DNA of 64,000 nt, from assembly GCF_000185965.1 (NCBI RefSeq), contig NC_014924.1, positions 1,798,001 to 1,862,000 of the forward strand. The letters run 5' to 3'. The position numbers and the translations under genes were made by a program. A model generated the notes under the pieces. It was not told the origin of the DNA. It made no database searches and saw nothing but the letters and a program-made list of their open reading frames with translations. The DNA is from Pseudoxanthomonas suwonensis 11-1. GTDB lineage: Bacteria; Pseudomonadota; Gammaproteobacteria; Xanthomonadales; Xanthomonadaceae. Below are positions 8,753 to 16,719 of this stretch, piece after piece; position 1 is the first letter of the stretch, and the number at the start of each line of letters is the position of its first letter.

Positions 8753-8815
8753 CTAGGCGGGGTGTGGGTTCACGACACTCCTCCGCGCCTCCTCGCCGCA
8801 GCGCAGACGCAGCAT

Positions 8816-8849
8816 GTAGCCCGGATAAGGCCGCAGGCCGCATCCGGGG
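8816..8849 (+). repeat. REP-like type B palindrome (unit 2)
   Basis: GTAGCCCGGATAAGGCCG then CAGGCCGCATCCGGGG. Confidence 0.78.
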
Positions 8850-8894
8850 ATGAGGCCATGGCCAAGCCTCTGGTGATCTGACACGTTTGCCTAT

Positions 8895-8923
8895 CCCGGG
8901 TGCGCTTCGCTTACCCGGGCTCC
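8895..8923 (-). repeat. REP-like type A palindrome, inverted (unit 2)
   Basis: CCCGGGTGCGCTTCGC then TTACCCGGGCTCC; on the minus strand the GTAG head has become GGAG. Confidence 0.72.
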
Positions 8924-9041
8924 GGTGCCGCGGGCGCTCAAAGCTCCTCGCCGCGGGAGACTTAAGCAGTCAGTCGGTAGCCAAGCGGACTGAGTTCGCG
9001 ACACTCGTCCGCGCCTCCTCACCGCGGCGCAGACACACCGC

Positions 9042-9074
9042 GTAGCCCGGATAAGGCCGAAGGCCGCATCCGGG
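9042..9074 (+). repeat. REP-like type B palindrome (unit 3)
   Basis: Exactly 226 bp after the type B copy of unit 2. Confidence 0.78.
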
Positions 9075-9120
9075 GATGAGGCCGTGGCCAAGCCTCTCGC
9101 GATCTGACACGTATGCCTGT

Positions 9121-9149
9121 CCCGGGTGCGCTTCGCTTACCCGGGCTAC
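9121..9149 (-). repeat. REP-like type A palindrome, inverted (unit 3)
   Basis: An intact GTAG head on the minus strand; similarity to the other units ends just after it. Confidence 0.78.
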
Positions 9150-9278
9150 ACAGCCGCCTCCGTCTCCAGACGACGGCTTCTCTGCGGAAGCAGGAATCCG
9201 GTGACCTCGCCCCTGATACGCCCATCCGCTTTGGGGGCGCGTCGCGCCCTGCGCCGGGACGGCGGGACTTGGGAATGC

Positions 9279-9311
9279 GTAGCCCGGCCAAGGCCGAAGG
9301 CCGCATCCGGG
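9279..9311 (+). repeat. REP-like type B palindrome, solitary
   Basis: GTAGCCCGGCCAAGGCCG then AAGGCCGCATCCGGG. Its flanks do not match the tandem array. Confidence 0.72.
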
Positions 9312-9364
9312 AGAGCGCTCGAATTGCGTGGGGTCACACAGCGCTTGGGAACCGCCCGACTCCC

Positions 9365-9390
9365 CTACCCCTCTCGTGGGAGAGGGGTAG
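9365..9390 (-). terminator. Perfect hairpin downstream of the autotransporter gene
   Basis: The 11-bp stem CTACCCCTCTC / GAGAGGGGTAG has a GTGG loop and lies 44 bp past the stop of the autotransporter gene. There is no T-run. It resembles the hairpin at 1173, so it may be a recurrent element as much as a terminator. Confidence 0.5.
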
Positions 9391-9433
9391 ATCCATCAGC
9401 CAGGCACGTCGCGACGGCACCCGGCCGCGCGGA

Positions 9434-12289
9434 TCAGAACTCCCGCGCGTACTGCAGGGTGGCCTGGCGGGCGTCGCCGCGGGGGCCGAAGCGCTGGTCG
9501 AGGCTGAAGCCGAGCTGGGAGCGCGGGCTGAGCCAGGTGCGGGCGGAGAAGCCGAACAGGCCGCCGGAGCGGGCCGGGTCGACCGAGGCCAGCGGCGACC
9601 AGGCTTCCAGGCCGACGAAGCTGGCCAGCGGCGTCAAGCCATCGCTGGACAGGGTCTGCTGCCATTCGGCGTGGCCCTGCAGGCGCCAGTTGCCGAGGTC
9701 GCCGAACGCTCGCAGGCCGGCCAGGGCCTGGCTGCGGTGGGCGTCGAGCGCGCCAGTGCGCAGGCCGAAGCCATTGGCGCCGTGCTCGCGGAAACCGTCG
9801 CTGTCGACTTCCGCATGCTCAACGCCCAGGTACGGCACCAGGCCGGCACCAGCGTGGCCGAAGCGCCAGCCGGTCTCGACCGCGGCCATGCGGAAGCTGC
9901 CGTCGTAGTCGGCATGCACGGCGTGGCGGCCGGCACCAGCGAGCAGTTCGCGGTCGGTCTGGCGCTGCCACTGGCCGCTGCCGAGCTGGCCGGACAGGTA
10001 GGCGTGTTCGCCCTGCAGGCCGAGATAGGCCTGGACCTGGGCCTGGCGCTCGCGGCTGCGGTCGGCAAGGCCGACGAAGCGGCTGTCGCCGCGGGTCTCG
10101 GCCACCGCCATGCCCGCGACCAGGTTGCCGTCCAGGCGCATGTCGTGGCCGGCCATCCAGCCGCGCACCTGGGCACCGCTGCCGCTGCTGGCCAGGTTCG
10201 CCGCACCCAGACCCTCGAACCAGCCGCCCGCATGGCGCGCGCCGCCGGCCAGGCGGTCCATGCGCCCGGACAGGGTGAAGCGGCCCATGTCCAGCGCATC
10301 GAAGGTCGCGGCCATGGCCGCGGCGTGCACTTCGCCGGACAGGCTGCGCAGCGAGTCGGCCGCACCCTGGGCGTCGGCAATACGCTGGAAGTCGCCGGCG
10401 ATCTGGCTGAATCCGGCATCGATGGCGGCACCGCCGGTATCCAGCAGCGAGAACGCGGCCTCGATCCGGTTGGCCGCGCCCAGCGCATACGGGTTGGCGA
10501 TGCCCAGCGAGCTGGCCGTCGCGGTGACATCGACGCGCCGCACGTCCAGCCACACGGAGTTGGCGCCGTACATCAGCGAGGCATCCAGGAACACGCCAGG
10601 GCCCGTGCCCAACCCGTCGAAACGGCCGGTGATGCCGCCGTCGGCGGTGATCACGTCCTCGCGCGCCTGGTAGACGTAGCCGGAGCGCACGCCGACCACC
10701 TGCACGTCGCCGCCTTCGATCGTCGCCTTGCCCCTGACGTCCAGGCCGCCGTAGCCAAGCATCAGTTCCAGGCGGCCGCCCTCCTGCTGGGTGTAGTCGC
10801 CATTTACGGTGAACACCGTCGCGTTGTCACCGACGCCATCCACCCGGACCACGCCGGCGTTGACCAGGTCCTTGCCAAGGAAGGCGGTGTCGACCAGGCG
10901 CCCGTTCGCACCCACGTACACATCCGAGCTGCCCAGGCCCGACGGCAGGCGCAGCGTGCCCTGCTCGACCCGCGTGTCGCCGGTGTACCTCAGGTAGCCG
11001 CCCAGCGTCAGCGTGCCGCTGCCGCGCTTGGTAAGGCCACCTTCACCGGTGATGTCGTTGCTCCAGGTGGACTCGCCGCTGAAGCTGACCTCGACGTCGC
11101 CCCAGTCGAACTTCCCGGGGCCGCCAAGCGCGGCGGCCACGTCCAGCAGGCCGTAGCCGAAGACCTCGTCCGGACCGGGGGCGCCGATGTCGGCGGCCGT
11201 GCCCAGCAGGGTCTGCCGCACCAGGTCGTTGTTGAAGTACGGGAACTTCTCCCACACCAGGGCCGCGGCGCCGGAGACCAGGGGCGCGGCATAGGAGGTA
11301 CCGGCGCCGTAGTAGTACTTGATGTTGCCGGCGGTGCTGTCGTGGCCCGGGTACACCGCGGTGCCGGGCGCGGCCAGGCAGTAGTTCATCGCCACGCCGC
11401 AGGCGTTGGCGTAGTACGCGAGGGTGTGGGGCTGGGTGGTATCGACCGCGGTCACCGCCAGCCAGCCGCGTTCCAGGTCGGCGGCCGGGGTGGTGTTGTT
11501 GGGGCCGAGCTGGCTCGGCAGCGAGGCCATGTCGGTCGGCGTCTCGCGGCTCTCGTTGCCCGTGGCGAACACCACCAGGCCGTCGTGGTCATGGATGAAG
11601 AAGCGGTACTCGTCGGCGATGGCGGAGGTGGCGCGCGCGTCCTTCCAGTACAGGCCGCCCCAGGAGTTGTTCATGATCCGCATGCCACGCGCGACCAGGT
11701 CCTGGTGGATGCCCTTGACCCCGATCGCGCCGGTGACCTCGTTGCCCTGGCCCGAGCCGTCGTCCGTCGGCCGCTCGTCGTTGATGATGCGCGCCGACAG
11801 GATGGTCGCGCCCGGGGCGACGCCGCCGGGCCACTGGCCCACGGCGGCGCCGGCGGCCAGCAGGGCCACGGTGGTGCCATGGCCGACCACGTCATCGACC
11901 GAGGTGTTGTTCTTGCGCGGGTCGATATAGGTGAGGTTGGCCGCCACCCGCCCGGCCAGGCCGGGGTGGTTGCGGTTGACGCCGGTATCGATCACGCCGA
12001 TGCGGTAGCCGGCGCCGGTGTAGCCGTCGCGGTAGGCCGCACCGCCGCGGATGACCGACAGGTGGTCGCCCATCCCGGGCTGTGCCAGGGGCGGTGGAGG
12101 TGGCGAGGTCGGCGGCGGCGGCGGAGGTGGCGGTGGCGGTGGCGGTGCCGTCGGCACGGTGGGACGGGTATTGCCCCCGCCTCCACCGCCACCGCAGGCG
12201 GCCAGCCCGCCGGCGAGCGTGGCGACGATCGCGATCGCCAGAAGTGAACGGGCCATGCCGGCCGCGTGTTGGTAGCCACTTCCCTGCAT
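9434..12289 (-). CDS. Subtilisin-like serine protease autotransporter lipoprotein
   Basis: A 951-residue type V secreted protease. A hydrophobic signal ends in the lipobox LAAC (Cys32), so it is predicted to be lipid-anchored, like NalP-type proteases. A Gly run, then a Thr/Pro linker with twelve consecutive prolines, precedes an S8 peptidase domain with Asp101 (VIDTGV), His137 (GHGTTV) and Ser332 (GTSYAAP). An autotransporter-associated beta repeat follows (GGLTKRGSGTLTLGGYLRYTG, about 430-460). The last 280 or so residues form the beta-barrel translocator, ending in Phe. The start at 12289 is chosen for GGGGAG six bases upstream; the ATG at 12256 also fits the signal peptide. It is transcribed alone. 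Confidence 0.88.
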   Translation of the reverse strand: MQGSGYQHAAGMARSLLAIAIVATLAGGLAACGGGGGGGNTRPTVPTAPPPPPPPPPPPPTSPPPPPLAQPGMGDHLSVIRGGAAYRDGYTGAGYRIGVIDTGVNRNHPGLAGRVAANLTYIDPRKNNTSVDDVVGHGTTVALLAAGAAVGQWPGGVAPGATILSARIINDERPTDDGSGQGNEVTGAIGVKGIHQDLVARGMRIMNNSWGGLYWKDARATSAIADEYRFFIHDHDGLVVFATGNESRETPTDMASLPSQLGPNNTTPAADLERGWLAVTAVDTTQPHTLAYYANACGVAMNYCLAAPGTAVYPGHDSTAGNIKYYYGAGTSYAAPLVSGAAALVWEKFPYFNNDLVRQTLLGTAADIGAPGPDEVFGYGLLDVAAALGGPGKFDWGDVEVSFSGESTWSNDITGEGGLTKRGSGTLTLGGYLRYTGDTRVEQGTLRLPSGLGSSDVYVGANGRLVDTAFLGKDLVNAGVVRVDGVGDNATVFTVNGDYTQQEGGRLELMLGYGGLDVRGKATIEGGDVQVVGVRSGYVYQAREDVITADGGITGRFDGLGTGPGVFLDASLMYGANSVWLDVRRVDVTATASSLGIANPYALGAANRIEAAFSLLDTGGAAIDAGFSQIAGDFQRIADAQGAADSLRSLSGEVHAAAMAATFDALDMGRFTLSGRMDRLAGGARHAGGWFEGLGAANLASSGSGAQVRGWMAGHDMRLDGNLVAGMAVAETRGDSRFVGLADRSRERQAQVQAYLGLQGEHAYLSGQLGSGQWQRQTDRELLAGAGRHAVHADYDGSFRMAAVETGWRFGHAGAGLVPYLGVEHAEVDSDGFREHGANGFGLRTGALDAHRSQALAGLRAFGDLGNWRLQGHAEWQQTLSSDGLTPLASFVGLEAWSPLASVDPARSGGLFGFSARTWLSPRSQLGFSLDQRFGPRGDARQATLQYAREF

Positions 12290-12440
12290 TGCGTTCTCCC
12301 CGAAACGTGGCGGTGCGCCGCCGGCTGCGTTTCCGGTTCTATACCGCAAGCCGCGCGCCTTGTCGCCTGCCAGGGTGGACGCTGGCGCACCCGTGCCCCC
12401 TGTGCCGATAATCGGGGCTCATCTCTTTGCGAGGCCCCCC

Positions 12441-13616
12441 ATGTCCGACATCGTCATCGCCGCCGCCAAACGCACTGCCATCGGCTCCTTCCTGGGCCAG
12501 TTCAATGGCGTCCCCACCCCGACCCTCGGTGCTGCCGCGATCGCCGCCGCGCTGGAGCAGTCCGGCGTGCCCGCGTCCGACGTGTCGGAGGTGATCATGG
12601 GCTGCGTGCTGCCGGCCAACCTCGGCCAGGCCCCTGCACGCCAGGCGGCGCTGGCCGCCGGCCTGCCGACCTCGGCCGGCGCGACCACCATCAACAAGGT
12701 CTGCGGCTCGGGCATGAAGGCGATCATGCTGGGCCATGACCTGATCAAGGCCGGCTCGGCCTCGATCGTGGTCGCCGGCGGCATGGAGTCGATGAGCAAC
12801 GCGCCGCACATGATCCCCAACTCGCGCACCGGCAACCGCTACGGCGGCTTCCAGGCGGTCGACCACATGGCGTGGGACGGCCTGACCAATCCGTACGACG
12901 GCCAGTCGATGGGCGTGTTCGCCGAGAAGACGGTCGAGAAGTACGGCTTCACCCGCGAGGAGCAGGACGCCTACGCGATCGAGTCGGTGAACCGCGCCCA
13001 GGCGGCGCTTGCCAATGGTGCGTTCGAGGGCGAGATCGTCCCGGTCAAGGTCGCCACCCGCAAGGGCGAGGTCGAGGTCGCCACCGACGAGCAGCCGGGC
13101 AAGTCCGACGTGGCCAAGATCCCGACCCTGCGTCCGGCGTTCAGGAAGGACGGCACGGTCACCGCGGCCAGCTCCTCGTCGATCTCCGACGGCGCCGCCG
13201 CCACCGTGCTGCTGTCGGCCGAGGAAGCCGCCCGCCGCGGGATCCAGCCGCTGGCGAAGATCGTCGGCCACTCCACCTTCTCGCACCAGCCGGAGTGGTT
13301 CACCACCGCCCCGGTGGGCGCGATCTCCAACCTGCTGGACAAGGTAGGCTGGTCGGTCGGTGACGTGGACCTGTTCGAGATCAACGAGGCGTTCGCCGTC
13401 GTGGCCATGGCCCCGATCCGCGACCTGGGCATTCCGCACGAGAAGATCAACGTCAATGGTGGCGCCTGCGCCTTGGGTCATCCGATCGGCGCGACCGGCG
13501 CGCGGCTGGTCGTGACCCTGGTCAATGCACTGCGCAAGCGCGGCCTGAAGAAGGGCGTGGCTGCGCTGTGCATCGGCGGAGGAGAGGCTACCGCTATCGC
13601 TCTGGAAATGCTGTAA
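12441..13616 (+). CDS. atoB: Acetyl-CoA C-acetyltransferase (thiolase)
   Basis: A 391-residue thiolase that interconverts two acetyl-CoA and acetoacetyl-CoA. The acyl-enzyme Cys88 sits in NKVCGSGMKA, the catalytic His in NGGACALGHPIGATGA and the proton-transfer Cys377 in ALCIGGG. The length and start (ATG 12441) are typical. Here it can finish leucine breakdown by splitting acetoacetate-derived acetoacetyl-CoA, but polyhydroxyalkanoate or general beta-oxidation roles are also possible. A GATAAT hexamer at 12417-12422 may be its -10. It is a single-gene unit between the autotransporter and the lipoproteins. Confidence 0.9.
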   Translation: MSDIVIAAAKRTAIGSFLGQFNGVPTPTLGAAAIAAALEQSGVPASDVSEVIMGCVLPANLGQAPARQAALAAGLPTSAGATTINKVCGSGMKAIMLGHDLIKAGSASIVVAGGMESMSNAPHMIPNSRTGNRYGGFQAVDHMAWDGLTNPYDGQSMGVFAEKTVEKYGFTREEQDAYAIESVNRAQAALANGAFEGEIVPVKVATRKGEVEVATDEQPGKSDVAKIPTLRPAFRKDGTVTAASSSSISDGAAATVLLSAEEAARRGIQPLAKIVGHSTFSHQPEWFTTAPVGAISNLLDKVGWSVGDVDLFEINEAFAVVAMAPIRDLGIPHEKINVNGGACALGHPIGATGARLVVTLVNALRKRGLKKGVAALCIGGGEATAIALEML

Positions 13617-13657
13617 TCGTTTTTCACGAGCTCTTTACGAAACTCACCTGTTGCTGC

Positions 13658-13685
13658 TTGACAGCAGAAACGGGCTTGTCATCAT
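13658..13685 (+). promoter_or_regulatory. Sigma70-type promoter for the Ala-rich lipoprotein
   Basis: A perfect TTGACA (13658-13663), a 16-bp spacer and CATCAT (13680-13685), 53 bp before the start codon. It is the best -35 in the window and suggests strong expression. Confidence 0.6.
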
Positions 13686-13738
13686 GTTGGCGGCGCGCAA
13701 CAGCGCGTTGCCCAAACTAACGACGAGGAATACCTAAC

Positions 13739-14080
13739 ATGAGCATCAACAAGCTGCTGATCGCCCTGGCCCTGGGTCTGGCCCTGGCTGCGTGCTCGAA
13801 CTCCGAGCAGGCTCAGGACGCCGCCGCTGCCGCTGACACCGCCGCTGCCGAGGCCCAGGCTGCTGCCGACGCCGCTGCCGCCGAGGGCTCCGAGGCTGCC
13901 GACGCCGCCCAGATCGCTGCCGACTCGGCCGCTGCTGCTGCCGACACCGCTGCTGACGCCGCTGGCGCCGCTGCCGGCGCTGCGACCGACGAGGCCGCCG
14001 ACGCTGCTGCCGACACCGCCGAGGCTGCTCAGGACGTTGCCGAGCAGGCTAAGGACGCTGCCGAAGAAGCCAAGAAGTAA
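13739..14080 (+). CDS. Small Ala-rich lipoprotein
   Basis: A 113-residue predicted lipoprotein. The signal peptide ends in LALAAC (Cys19). The mature part is almost only Ala, Asp, Glu and Thr in a repeating AADTAA/AADAAAAEGSEAAD pattern, giving one long acidic alpha helix or coiled coil. No domain is recognised. It has its own strong promoter and terminator and is followed 564 bp later by a second protein of the same design. By analogy with Lpp-like or LEA-like helical lipoproteins an envelope role is possible, but function is unknown. Confidence 0.78.
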   Translation: MSINKLLIALALGLALAACSNSEQAQDAAAAADTAAAEAQAAADAAAAEGSEAADAAQIAADSAAAAADTAADAAGAAAGAATDEAADAAADTAEAAQDVAEQAKDAAEEAKK

Positions 14081-14101
14081 TAACGGCTTCCAGGTTGCAC
14101 G

Positions 14102-14131
14102 AAAGGCCGCCGGGAAACCGGCGGCCTTTTT
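14102..14131 (+). terminator. Rho-independent terminator
   Basis: The 12-bp stem AAAGGCCGCCGG / CCGGCGGCCTTT has a GAAA tetraloop and is followed by TTTCTTT, 21 bp past the stop of the first Ala-rich lipoprotein. Confidence 0.92.
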
Positions 14132-14217
14132 CTTTGCGCGGGATCCGGAAACTTCCTCCCGTCGCCCCGGTTTCTGGCGACGATTTACCCGACGGGAATC
14201 GCCCTGCACCTCTGTGT

Positions 14218-14229
14218 GTAAACGTTTAC
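14218..14229. promoter_or_regulatory. Perfect palindrome GTAAACGTTTAC (LacI-type operator candidate)
   Basis: A perfect 12-bp dyad in the context TGTGTAAACGTTTACCG, of the AACGTT-centred form bound by LacI/GalR-family regulators. No LacI gene is in the window and the nearest start codon is 416 bp downstream, so its target is unclear. Confidence 0.4.
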
Positions 14230-14644
14230 CGAAAAGCGCCGCGGGAGTTTCCCAGCAGACAAGCGCCGGATTCCGGATCCATTCCCGGGGCGCGTCGCCG
14301 TGGCTCTGCGCCGATGACGCCAACTGGAGTCGTCTGGCGCCCTCGAACCGGCGTGCCTCGCTGTTCCAGTCCTGCCTGATTGTGGTCGCTTTGGAACAGG
14401 CTGCAGCCCGTGCGGAAGGGCGACGCGGTTGGGACCGTTTCGCGCATAACCATCGTCCCTTGCACCTTCATTGCGCGGCAGGGACGACGCCGGCCCACAA
14501 AACTGAATAGGGAAATGAACGCCAGCTCAATAGGCCCAGCCTATTGCTGACTGACCGGTTCAGCGGTTCACAGCGTCCTGACTGGCTACGGGGAATGCTT
14601 CCGGCGCGCCAAACGGGCGCCATTCCCCGGAACAGGAGTCCAGC

Positions 14645-14995
14645 ATGACCACCCGCAACCGCTTCCTGATGATCCCCGTCGCCGCCGCCCTCGCCTTCGG
14701 CATGGCCGCGTGCAACGACTCCTCGCGCCAGGAGGCCTCGGCCGCCGGCGACCACGCCGCCGCTGCCGGCGAGCACGCTGCTGCTGCCACCCGCGAGGCC
14801 GCGAGCAACGCCGCCCAGGAGACCCGCGAGGCCGCCGCCGAGGCCGAGGTTCGCGCCCGCGAGGCCAGCGAGCGCGCCGAGGCCGCCACCCGCGAGGCCG
14901 CCGCCGACGCTGCCGACGCCACCGCCAACGCTGCCGAGACCACCGCCGCCAAGGCCCGCGAGGCCGCGGCCGACGCCCGCACCGACAACGAGTGA
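14645..14995 (+). CDS. Small Ala-rich lipoprotein, paralogue-like
   Basis: A 116-residue predicted lipoprotein with signal peptide ending FGMAAC (Cys23). The mature part is made of Ala/Arg/Glu blocks (ATREAASNAA, AREASERAEAATREAA) with a clear heptad-like rhythm, so a long coiled coil is likely. It differs from the gene at 13739 by carrying many Arg residues, making it zwitterionic rather than acidic. Placed just before the methylcrotonyl-CoA carboxylase beta gene but separated from it by a hairpin. The function is unknown. Confidence 0.75.
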   Translation: MTTRNRFLMIPVAAALAFGMAACNDSSRQEASAAGDHAAAAGEHAAAATREAASNAAQETREAAAEAEVRAREASERAEAATREAAADAADATANAAETTAAKAREAAADARTDNE

Positions 14996-15002
14996 TCCAT
15001 CC

Positions 15003-15027
15003 GGGCCGGCCGCCTCGCGGCCGGCCC
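15003..15027 (+). terminator. GC hairpin after the second lipoprotein
   Basis: The 11-bp perfect stem GGGCCGGCCGC / GCGGCCGGCCC has a CTC loop, 8 bp after the stop. The T-run is weak (TTGCTG). Confidence 0.7.
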
Positions 15028-15097
15028 TTGCTGCGGCGCCAGAAGGCGCAGGCGACGCGGTGGCTTATCCTCCGGGCACGCCTAACCGACGATTCCC

Positions 15098-16705
15098 ATG
15101 CCCGTCCTCCGCAGCCAGATCGATACCCGCTCCCCCGGATTCCGCGAAAACGAAGCCCACCACCGGCAACTGGCCGAGGAACTCCACCGGCGCCTGCAAC
15201 GGGCCGCCGAAGGTGGTGGCGAGAAAGCCCGCCAGCGCCACGTCGAACGCGGCAAGCTGCCGGTCCGCGAACGCATCGACACCCTGCTCGACCCCGGCTC
15301 GCCCTTCCTGGAAATCGCCCCGCTGGCCGCGGAGGAGATGTACGACGGCGCGGCGCCTGCCGCGGGCATGGTGTGCGGCATCGGCCGGGTGATGGGCCAG
15401 GAAGTGGTCATCGTCGCCAACGACGCCACGGTCAAGGGCGGCACCTACTTCCCGATGACGGTGAAGAAGCACCTGCGCGCGCAGGAGATTGCGCGCGAGA
15501 ACAACCTGCCCTGCGTGTACCTGGTCGATTCCGGCGGCGCCTTCCTCCCGCTGCAGGACGAGGTGTTCCCGGACCGCGAGCACTTCGGCCGGATCTTCTA
15601 CAACCAGGCGCGGATGAGCGCCGACAACATCCCGCAGGTCGCCGTGGTGATGGGCAGCTGCACCGCCGGCGGCGCCTACGTGCCGGCGATGTGCGACGAG
15701 AGCATCATCGTGCGCGATCAGGGCACGATCTTCCTCGGCGGCCCGCCGCTGGTGAAGGCAGCCACCGGCGAGGTGGTCGATGCCGAGGCGCTGGGCGGCG
15801 CCGACGTGCACACCTCGGTCTCCGGCGTGGCCGACCATTACGCCGAGGACGACCGCCATGCGCTGGAGATCGCGCGCGGCATCGTCGGCCACCTCAACCG
15901 CCGCAAGCAGCCCGCCGTGGCGTTGCGCGAGCCGCGCGAGCCGCTGTACCCGGCCGAGGAGCTCTACGGCCTGGTGCCGAAGGACACGCGCCGCCCGTTC
16001 GACATCCGCGAGGTGATCGCGCGCATCGTCGACGGCAGCGAGCTGGACGAGTTCAAGGCCCGCTACGGCAAGACCCTGGTCACCGGCTTCGCCCACGTGC
16101 ACGGCTGCCCGGTGGGCATCGTCGCCAACAACGGCATCCTGTTCGGCGAGAGCGCGCTCAAGGGCGCGCACTTCATCGAGCTGTGCAACCAGCGCGGCAT
16201 CCCACTGGTGTTCCTGCAGAACATCACCGGCTTCATGGTGGGCCGCAAGTACGAGAACGCCGGCATCGCCAAGGACGGGGCGAAGATGGTCACCGCCGTG
16301 GCCTGTTCCAGCGTGCCCAAGTTCACCGTGGTCATCGGCGGCAGCTTCGGCGCCGGCAACTACGCGATGTGCGGCCGCGCCTACGGCGCCCGCTTCCTGT
16401 GGATGTGGCCGAACGCGCGCATCAGCGTGATGGGCGGCGAACAGGCCGCCAGCGTGCTGGCCACCGTGCGCCGCGACGCGATCGAGGGCGGCGGCGGCCA
16501 GTGGAGCGCCGAGGACGAGGAGAGCTTCAAGGCCCCGGTGCGCGAGCAGTACGAGCACCAGGGCAGCCCCTGGTACGCCACCGCGCGGCTGTGGGACGAC
16601 GGCATCATCGATCCGGCCGACACCCGCCGGGTGCTGGGCCTGGGCCTGTCGGCCTCGCTCAACGCGCCGATCGAGCCGGCACGCTTCGGCGTGTTCCGCA
16701 TGTAA
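15098..16705 (+). CDS. liuB: Methylcrotonyl-CoA carboxylase, beta (carboxyltransferase) subunit
   Basis: A 535-residue biotin-dependent carboxyltransferase. It moves CO2 from biotin on the alpha subunit (gene at 22358) to 3-methylcrotonyl-CoA. Both crotonase-like halves are present: the N half with [20 protein letters not shown] and [21 protein letters not shown], and the C half with [25 protein letters not shown] split across the active site and [16 protein letters not shown]. These match methylcrotonyl rather than propionyl or acetyl subunits. Full length, ATG at 15098. A short-chain dehydrogenase gene starts 15 bp later, suggesting cotranscription. Confidence 0.93.
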   Translation: MPVLRSQIDTRSPGFRENEAHHRQLAEELHRRLQRAAEGGGEKARQRHVERGKLPVRERIDTLLDPGSPFLEIAPLAAEEMYDGAAPAAGMVCGIGRVMGQEVVIVANDATVKGGTYFPMTVKKHLRAQEIARENNLPCVYLVDSGGAFLPLQDEVFPDREHFGRIFYNQARMSADNIPQVAVVMGSCTAGGAYVPAMCDESIIVRDQGTIFLGGPPLVKAATGEVVDAEALGGADVHTSVSGVADHYAEDDRHALEIARGIVGHLNRRKQPAVALREPREPLYPAEELYGLVPKDTRRPFDIREVIARIVDGSELDEFKARYGKTLVTGFAHVHGCPVGIVANNGILFGESALKGAHFIELCNQRGIPLVFLQNITGFMVGRKYENAGIAKDGAKMVTAVACSSVPKFTVVIGGSFGAGNYAMCGRAYGARFLWMWPNARISVMGGEQAASVLATVRRDAIEGGGGQWSAEDEESFKAPVREQYEHQGSPWYATARLWDDGIIDPADTRRVLGLGLSASLNAPIEPARFGVFRM

Positions 16706-16719
16706 CCGGGAGGACAGGC

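Larger units (their letters stand above)
7261..9149. repeat. Three-copy tandem REP composite (period about 226 bp), interrupted by an IS
   Basis: Units start at GTAG 7261, 8816 and 9042. Each has a type B palindrome, a shared spacer (ATGAGGCCATGGCCAAGCCT-like, then TCTGACACGT) and an inverted type A palindrome, and then a shared linker containing CGACACTC and TCCGCGCCTCCTC. Units 2 and 3 are 226 bp apart. Units 1 and 2 are 1555 bp apart, which becomes 228 once the 1323-bp IS and one CTAG are removed. Unit 3 is cut short after its type A palindrome. Confidence 0.85.
8753..9433. other. Non-coding repeat stretch right of the IS
   Basis: It contains array unit 2 (8816-9041), unit 3 (from 9042), a further lone type B palindrome at 9279-9311 and a perfect hairpin at 9365-9390. 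No gene is supported. Confidence 0.65.
14081..14644. other. Intergenic stretch between the two Ala-rich lipoproteins
   Basis: Apart from the terminator and a 12-bp palindrome at 14218-14229, nothing recognisable is seen. The stretch is less GC-rich in places than its neighbours and has no supported gene on either strand. It could hide a small RNA or a long regulatory leader. Confidence 0.5.

Noticed and set aside
7427..8755. Composite transposon carrying nearby metabolic genes
   Set aside because: Only one IS copy is present and the CTAG duplication bounds this single element.
9113..12247. A 1044-codon open frame antisense to the autotransporter gene
   Set aside because: It mirrors the real gene, has low-complexity Ala/Gly/Arg composition and no domain; high GC keeps antisense frames open.
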